NCBI GenBank assembly: GCA_019310865.1
Contig: JAFDDL010000093.1
Span: 1 to 10,184, forward strand
DNA: 10,184 nt
Origin: Deltaproteobacteria bacterium
GTDB taxonomy: Bacteria; Desulfobacterota; Desulfobacteria; Desulfobacterales; JAFDDL01
Direction: 5' to 3'
A model generated the notes under the pieces. The model was given only the letters and a program-made list of their open reading frames with translations. It was not told the origin of the DNA and did not search any database. Shown in pieces: positions 6,722-10,184 of this stretch. Position 1 is the stretch's first letter; the number at the start of each line of letters is the position of its first letter. Position numbers and translations under genes: made by a program.

Positions 6722-6816
6722 TTTCTAGTGAGGTGTCGTCCGGTAGCGTAGCGACCCGGACGTGCGGTAACATCGAGTCCCGAGTGTTCGATAACTCAGA
6801 AATCCGAAACTAGAAA
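6722..6816. repeat. Inverted-repeat-bounded element of about 95 bp
   Basis: TTTCTAGT (6722-6729) and ACTAGAAA (6809-6816) are perfect 8-bp inverted repeats at the ends of a 95-bp segment. Inside lies a 7-bp hairpin, CGTCCGG (6737-6743) with CCGGACG (6756-6762), and loosely repeated units of about 22 bp. These make a minus-strand frame read Y-R-T-x-G repeatedly (YRTLGTRCYRTSGSLRYRT), a translated sign of degenerate tandem repetition. It ends 42 bp before the DUF3450 gene. It could be a MITE- or REP-like dispersed element, or a folded part of the operon leader. No transposase or target duplication is evident. Confidence 0.4.
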
Positions 6817-6858
6817 GATAATATAAACGTCCAATATTTGAAGGGAGTGTAAAGGAAA

Positions 6859-7617
6859 ATGATGAACCGTATTTTAATTGTTTCGGCGGTTTTGTTGCTT
6901 TTAGTGCATCAGTCTGCTTTTGGCGCAACACCAAAGAAGGTTCAGGGCAAGATGGTCAAGGCCATCAAGACTGAAGCGGCAGCCCAAAAAAAGGTTGATG
7001 ACTGGGGTGTCCAACGCCAAGACGCCATCGATGAAATCCGGGAACTGGTGACCCGGATCGCCTGGCTCAATTATCAACAAGGCAAACACAAGAACTATAT
7101 TAAAGGTGTCCACGAGAGCATCAAGCAGCTTGAGTACAAAAAGCTCCAGGCGCGAACTCTGCGCGAGGAACTTGAACCCTATATGGAAGACGTCGTTTCC
7201 AGACTCGACGCTTTTATCGCAAGCGACCTTCCTTTCGAGCCCGATGAACGCCAGCAGCGGTTGAAAATCCTGCGAATCACACTGGACAATTATCGTTTGA
7301 GCCTTGGTGAGAAGCTTCGGCGCGTGATGGAATCGCTGTCTGTCGAGGCCACTTACGGCAAGATGGTTTCCGCAAGTGAGGAAACCCTGGATCTTGAAGG
7401 CACCCAGACCCAGGTCAACGTCATCCGCCTTGGCCGTGTGGCGATGTATTACCAGACCTTGGACGGACTAGAGGTCGGACGGTGGAACCAGGAGACCCAG
7501 AAATGGGAAAAGCTTTCGAAAAAATTTGAGCGTGATGTGCGTTACGCATTGGAGATGGCCAGGCGAGAAAGAACCGCAAACCTGATTCAGCTTCCGTTAG
7601 GAGCCGTTGCAAAATGA
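6859..7617 (+). CDS. DUF3450 family periplasmic protein of a TonB energising system
   Basis: A 252-residue secreted protein. The signal peptide covers residues 1-23 (hydrophobic VSAVLLLLVHQSAFGA). A largely helical, charged coiled-coil region follows (about 28-165), then the conserved C-terminal block VEATYGKMVSASEETLDLEG (162-181) and VIRLGRVAMYYQTLDGLEVGRWN (188-210). These features are those of DUF3450 proteins, which are encoded at the head of operons for TtpC/ExbB/ExbD/TonB systems. Its biochemical role is not established; a periplasmic coiled-coil partner of the TtpC protein is the natural inference. The gene has two in-frame ATGs in a row and an AAAGGA ribosome binding site. Its stop overlaps the start of the next gene by 4 bp, so translation is coupled. 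It is the first gene of the operon. Confidence 0.85.
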   Translation: MMNRILIVSAVLLLLVHQSAFGATPKKVQGKMVKAIKTEAAAQKKVDDWGVQRQDAIDEIRELVTRIAWLNYQQGKHKNYIKGVHESIKQLEYKKLQARTLREELEPYMEDVVSRLDAFIASDLPFEPDERQQRLKILRITLDNYRLSLGEKLRRVMESLSVEATYGKMVSASEETLDLEGTQTQVNVIRLGRVAMYYQTLDGLEVGRWNQETQKWEKLSKKFERDVRYALEMARRERTANLIQLPLGAVAK

Positions 7618-9041
7618 GAATATTAAATATGAAACGAATGATTGGTTGGTTGAGCCTCATCACCTTGTTTACCGCAGGCCAGCTGCTGGCTGCGGAACAA
7701 TGGACGGATGTTGAAAAAACGATTAACAAGGAAGAAAAGCGCGCTGTCTCCGACGCGGCGCTGACCCGGAAACTGGTTAAAATGGACCGCGGGAGCCTGA
7801 TGACGGAATTGAAAAAGCTCAAGAGATCAGCCGGTTCGGAAGAGCACCGGCTCAATGCCTTGAAGGCCGAATTCGAAGGGCTTTTGCAGGATGAAGACAC
7901 GTTGATCGAAGAACTGGCCGTGGAACACGAGGAAGTCGAAGCGGTGGAAGGAACCGTTCGCTCTGCTGTTAAAGATGCTGCGAGCGTTGTGCGCGACAAC
8001 CACATCACGCCTGAATTCCCCAAGCGCCATGAGATTATTGAAGATCTCTTGGATACCAGCAAATTTCCGGGAATGGAGGGGATCAAGTCCCTGGTGGATC
8101 TGTATTTTGAAGAGCTGGAAGCAACGGGAACCATCACCCGCCGATCCGGCGATTATGTCGCCCCCGATGGGCGAAGCGCCACGGGTGAAATCATCCGTGT
8201 GGGACGATTTACAAGCTATTTTCGCGCAACGGATGGTTCGGTTGGTTTCCTTCGGCCCGAATCCAGTGGCGAGCGCATGATCGGTGTGCCCGGGGAGGCG
8301 CCCGGATCCGTGGTAAAAGCGATCAAGAACTATTTTGCGGATAAAACCACGGTGTTGCCCGTTGATCCTTCCGGCGGGGCCGCCTTTGCGCAGATGACCG
8401 AATCGGTCGATCTGAAGGAAAAGCTGGAAGTGGGTGGTATCCTCATGTGGCCCATCCTCTTTGTGGCCGCATTGGCGTTTATTTTCATGATTGAACGGCT
8501 GATTGTTCTGGGCAGCACCAAGGCCAACACCGATAAGATCATGGGGCAACTGAATGATCTGGCGGAAAAGGGTAAATGGAAAGAGGCCAGGGATGTGTGC
8601 GAACTCAACAGCCGGACGCCCACCTGCCGCATGCTCAACAGCGCCATCAAGCATATCGGCGATGCCCAGGAGGTACTGGAAGGTGCCCTGCAGGAGGCGA
8701 TTTTGCGGGAAATGCCGCGGTTGGAGCGGTTTTTGCCCACCCTTAGCATTCTGGCCATGGTATCACCGCTGCTGGGTCTGCTGGGAACCGTTACCGGTAT
8801 GATCAATGTCTTTCAGGTGATTACCGTTTCCGGTACCGGCGATCCGCGTATGCTATCCGGCGGCATCTCCGAAGCGCTGCTGACAACACAGTTCGGTCTC
8901 ATAGTGGCCGTACCCATTATGCTCGTCCATCATTTCCTGGAACGTCGGGTGGATAAGATCGCCAATGACATGGAAGAGAAAGGGACTGGTTTTGCCGTAA
9001 CGATCCTCAAAAGTGGCGCTATAGCAGAAGGTGAGGCATAA
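7614..9041 (+). CDS. TtpC-like MotA/TolQ/ExbB proton-channel protein with long periplasmic N-terminus
   Basis: A 475-residue inner-membrane protein. The signal sequence is about residues 8-27 (ending LLAA), followed by a coiled coil (about 55-115) and a periplasmic domain (to about 265) with IIRVGRFTSYFRATDG at 193-208. A C-terminal MotA/TolQ/ExbB domain has TM1 at about 274-297, TM2 with LSILAMVSPLLGLLGTVTGM (377-396) and TM3 with ISEALLTTQFGLIVAVP (418-434). ExbB alone is about half this size; the fused periplasmic extension is characteristic of TtpC of TonB2-type systems, which work with ExbB, ExbD and TonB to energise outer-membrane receptors. The periplasmic motif closely resembles one in the upstream DUF3450 protein, suggesting a shared domain. 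The start ATGA overlaps the upstream stop, and exbB starts one base after its own stop. Confidence 0.9.
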   Translation: MRILNMKRMIGWLSLITLFTAGQLLAAEQWTDVEKTINKEEKRAVSDAALTRKLVKMDRGSLMTELKKLKRSAGSEEHRLNALKAEFEGLLQDEDTLIEELAVEHEEVEAVEGTVRSAVKDAASVVRDNHITPEFPKRHEIIEDLLDTSKFPGMEGIKSLVDLYFEELEATGTITRRSGDYVAPDGRSATGEIIRVGRFTSYFRATDGSVGFLRPESSGERMIGVPGEAPGSVVKAIKNYFADKTTVLPVDPSGGAAFAQMTESVDLKEKLEVGGILMWPILFVAALAFIFMIERLIVLGSTKANTDKIMGQLNDLAEKGKWKEARDVCELNSRTPTCRMLNSAIKHIGDAQEVLEGALQEAILREMPRLERFLPTLSILAMVSPLLGLLGTVTGMINVFQVITVSGTGDPRMLSGGISEALLTTQFGLIVAVPIMLVHHFLERRVDKIANDMEEKGTGFAVTILKSGAIAEGEA

Positions 9042-9042
9042 C

Positions 9043-9648
9043 ATGTGGATGGATCTATTCGAAAATACAATGGAGCATCTGGACACCGGCGGCTGGGTCA
9101 TGTTCCCGCTGATTCTGGTTTCGATCTTCATGACGTTTTTAATTACCCGTAAACTGCTGGAGATGCGCCTATTTACCAAGGGCGACCTGCCCATGGAACA
9201 ATGCGTGGCGTCGATCGGCAAGCCTGATTTTTCAGCTGCAGCCTGGCAGATGGACATCATCAACGGGTTTTTGAAAAAACGCACCAGAATCGAGAACCTG
9301 GACCGAAGCATCCTGGAATGTCTGCGACTTCGCGAGGAAAGCTTTGTCAAACGGTACACCGGCACCATCAATATTCTGGCCAATATTGCGCCGCTTCTGG
9401 GACTTCTGGGTACCGTCGGCGGGATGATCAAAACATTTGCGGTCATCGCATTGTACGGTACCGGTAATGCCAAAGCGTTGGCATCGGGCATTTCCGAAGC
9501 CCTCATCACGACCCAGACAGGTTTGGTTGTGGCGATTCCAGGCATTTTCCTGGCCGGTTTCCTGAGACGAAAATCAGACAAACTGTTGGACCGTATGCAG
9601 CGGTTTTGCCTCGGGTTGCTCAAGTCTCATCATGGAATTGAAGCATAG
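9043..9648 (+). CDS. exbB: ExbB-type biopolymer transport protein (MotA/TolQ/ExbB proton channel)
   Basis: A 201-residue inner-membrane protein with TM1 at about 17-36 (GGWVMFPLILVSIFMTFLIT), TM2 at about 107-135 (INILANIAPLLGLLGTVGGM) and TM3 at about 150-172 (ISEALITTQTGLVVAIPG). The G-L-L-G-T-V-x-G-M and E-A-L-I-T-T-Q-x-G-L motifs define the family. With ExbD it forms the proton-driven motor for TonB. The frame could open at a GTG (9031-9033), but ATG 9043 is preferred: it lies one base after the preceding stop and six bases after the good ribosome binding site AAGGTGAGG (9028-9036), which would be inside the gene if GTG were used. It is the second channel protein of this operon, beside the TtpC-like one. 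Confidence 0.9.
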   Translation: MWMDLFENTMEHLDTGGWVMFPLILVSIFMTFLITRKLLEMRLFTKGDLPMEQCVASIGKPDFSAAAWQMDIINGFLKKRTRIENLDRSILECLRLREESFVKRYTGTINILANIAPLLGLLGTVGGMIKTFAVIALYGTGNAKALASGISEALITTQTGLVVAIPGIFLAGFLRRKSDKLLDRMQRFCLGLLKSHHGIEA

Positions 9649-9651
9649 GGA

Positions 9652-9669
9652 CTAACCCCTTAACGTTAG
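9652..9669 (+). promoter_or_regulatory. Small hairpin over the exbD ribosome binding site
   Basis: CTAAC (9652-9656) can pair with GTTAG (9665-9669) around an 8-base loop, in the 31-bp gap between exbB and exbD. The right arm overlaps the start of the TTAGGGA ribosome binding site of exbD, and an inner TAACGTTA is itself palindromic. It could tune exbD translation relative to exbB. The stem is only 5 bp, so this is tentative. Confidence 0.2.
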
Positions 9670-9679
9670 GGACATTATT

Positions 9680-10087
9680 ATGAAAAAAATATTTTCTCGT
9701 CAACGGCGCGTCGCCGATGAATTGAACATGGCGCCGCTCATCGATATGATTTTTATCCTGCTGATTTTTTTCCTGGTGACGACCAGTTTCGTCAAGGAAG
9801 CCGGTGTGGATGTCCAAAGACCGATCGCCTCTTCGGCCAAGTCAAAGGAAAAAACAAACCTGATCGTTGCCGTTACCCATGAGGGGAGCATTTACGCCGA
9901 GGGCCGCATGATCGATGTTCGATCGGTCCGGGCGTATATGGAGCGGTTTGTCGCGGAAAATCCGAAAGGGTCCGTCGTGATTGCAGCTGATAAAGACAGC
10001 CGGACCGGTATTGTTATCCAGGTCCTCGACTCGTGCCGGCTTGCAGGTGTCAAGAATGTAAGTGTGGCAGCGAGGAAGACTCAATGA
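9680..10087 (+). CDS. exbD: ExbD-type biopolymer transport protein
   Basis: A 135-residue protein with a short cytoplasmic N-terminus (KKIFSRQRRVADELNMAPL), one transmembrane helix (about 19-38) and a periplasmic C-terminal domain. D22 in APLIDMIFILLIFF is the membrane aspartate that carries protons in ExbD/TolR proteins. The periplasmic part has the usual AADKDSRTGIVIQVLDSCRLAGVKNVSVAAR block (about 105-133), close to the family's pattern of residues that bind TonB and peptidoglycan. Length is normal for ExbD. TolR is the alternative, but the TtpC, DUF3450 and TonB neighbours favour ExbD. Its stop overlaps the start of the next gene by 4 bp (ATGA). Confidence 0.92.
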   Translation: MKKIFSRQRRVADELNMAPLIDMIFILLIFFLVTTSFVKEAGVDVQRPIASSAKSKEKTNLIVAVTHEGSIYAEGRMIDVRSVRAYMERFVAENPKGSVVIAADKDSRTGIVIQVLDSCRLAGVKNVSVAARKTQ

Positions 10088-10184
10088 GCCGTGCAAATCT
10101 ACAGCAAATACCAATAGCTATGCTGGTAGCGGCTTGCGTGACGGCATTTTTATTCGCCATGCTGCCGCTGCTGACGCAAGTTCA
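10084..10184 (+). CDS. tonB: TonB energy transducer, N-terminal fragment
   Basis: Only 33 codons lie in the window. The translation starts MSRANLQQIPIAMLVAACVT and continues with AFLFAMLPLLTQV, giving a short N-terminus and a single hydrophobic helix (about 10-31), as in TonB membrane anchors of TonB2/TtpC-type systems. The classical S-H-L-S motif of E. coli TonB is not visible. Identity rests mainly on position: directly after exbD with a 4-bp ATGA overlap in an operon whose usual order is DUF3450, TtpC, ExbB, ExbD, TonB, then a TPR protein. The proline-rich linker and C-terminal receptor-binding domain are beyond the right edge. Confidence 0.65.
   Translation, partial: MSRANLQQIPIAMLVAACVTAFLFAMLPLLTQV

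Larger units (their letters stand above)
6205..6858. other. Hairpin-rich intergenic region between cooC and the TonB operon
   Basis: A 654-bp divergent gap with no convincing coding sequence on either strand. It holds at least seven inverted repeats: 6252-6257/6259-6264, CCTG/CAGG at 6419-6430, GGTGCCC/GGGCACC at 6472-6530, CGGGGC/GCCCCG at 6599-6617, a perfect 9-bp stem at 6644-6670, an 8-bp stem with one G-U at 6681-6701, and CGTCCGG/CCGGACG at 6737-6762. An 8-bp pair, 6722-6729 with 6809-6816, encloses the last one. This density suggests structured RNA (small RNA or long 5' leader) or decayed repeat elements. A 100-codon minus-strand frame at 6279-6581 has a cysteine-, proline- and tryptophan-rich, uncharacteristic translation and was not accepted. 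I recognise no known riboswitch class. Confidence 0.6.

Noticed and set aside
6815..6830. GATAATATAA as Fur box or -10 box for the TonB operon
   Set aside because: Only one GATAAT unit is present rather than the inverted array of a Fur box, and no -35 box lies at a suitable distance.
6725..6934. 69-codon minus-strand frame with Y-R-T repeats
   Set aside because: It overlaps the start of the DUF3450 gene on the other strand, and its repeats reflect DNA-level repetition rather than a protein.
7827..8654. 275-codon minus-strand frame opposite the TtpC-like gene
   Set aside because: The opposite strand encodes clear MotA/TolQ/ExbB motifs; this long frame is a codon-bias shadow.

Overview
The window looks like chromosomal DNA of an anaerobic, respiratory deltaproteobacterium (Desulfobacterota, probably a Desulfobacterales-type sulfate reducer). 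This is inferred from the gene set, not from a marker gene: a NapC/NrfH-type cytochrome with an octahaem HAO-type cytochrome, a CooC-type Ni-insertion ATPase (typical of CO dehydrogenase/Wood-Ljungdahl organisms), and a DUF3450/TtpC-type TonB energiser.

Layout. (1) 1-1122, minus strand: a cysteine-biosynthesis pair, serine O-acetyltransferase (cysE) followed by the first 32 codons of cysteine synthase (cysK), which runs off the left edge. (2) 1123-1308: a divergent intergenic region with a plausible cysE promoter and a 10-bp palindrome. (3) 1309-3315, plus strand: a two-gene electron-transfer module made of a membrane-anchored tetrahaem NapC/NrfH-family quinol dehydrogenase and a periplasmic octahaem cytochrome of the hydroxylamine oxidoreductase family. 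It resembles the HaoCA nitrite/hydroxylamine-reducing systems of Epsilonproteobacteria. (4) 3318-6204, minus strand: cooC and, overlapping its 3' end, a Ski2-like DEAH-box helicase. The helicase ends only 2 bp from the end of the HAO gene on the other strand. (5) 6205-6858: a 654-bp intergenic region without a convincing gene but full of inverted repeats; it may hold a structured RNA or long leader. (6) 6859-10184, plus strand: a tightly packed operon for TonB-dependent outer-membrane transport: DUF3450 protein, TtpC-like MotA/TolQ/ExbB protein with a long periplasmic N-terminus, ExbB, ExbD, and the start of TonB, cut by the right edge.

How the parts work together. The NapC-type protein should take electrons from the quinol pool and pass them to the octahaem enzyme in the periplasm for reduction of nitrite or hydroxylamine (nitrosative-stress defence or ammonification). 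The TonB operon should turn proton-motive force into outer-membrane receptor action, with the TtpC and DUF3450 parts forming a periplasmic extension seen in TonB2-type systems. CooC probably serves a CO dehydrogenase/acetyl-CoA synthase encoded elsewhere. I see no mobile element, CRISPR array, tRNA or rRNA, and no clearly new multi-gene system. The points most worth checking are the HAO-type module with its non-canonical haem-1 site, the hairpin-rich intergenic region, and the shared periplasmic motif of the DUF3450 and TtpC proteins.
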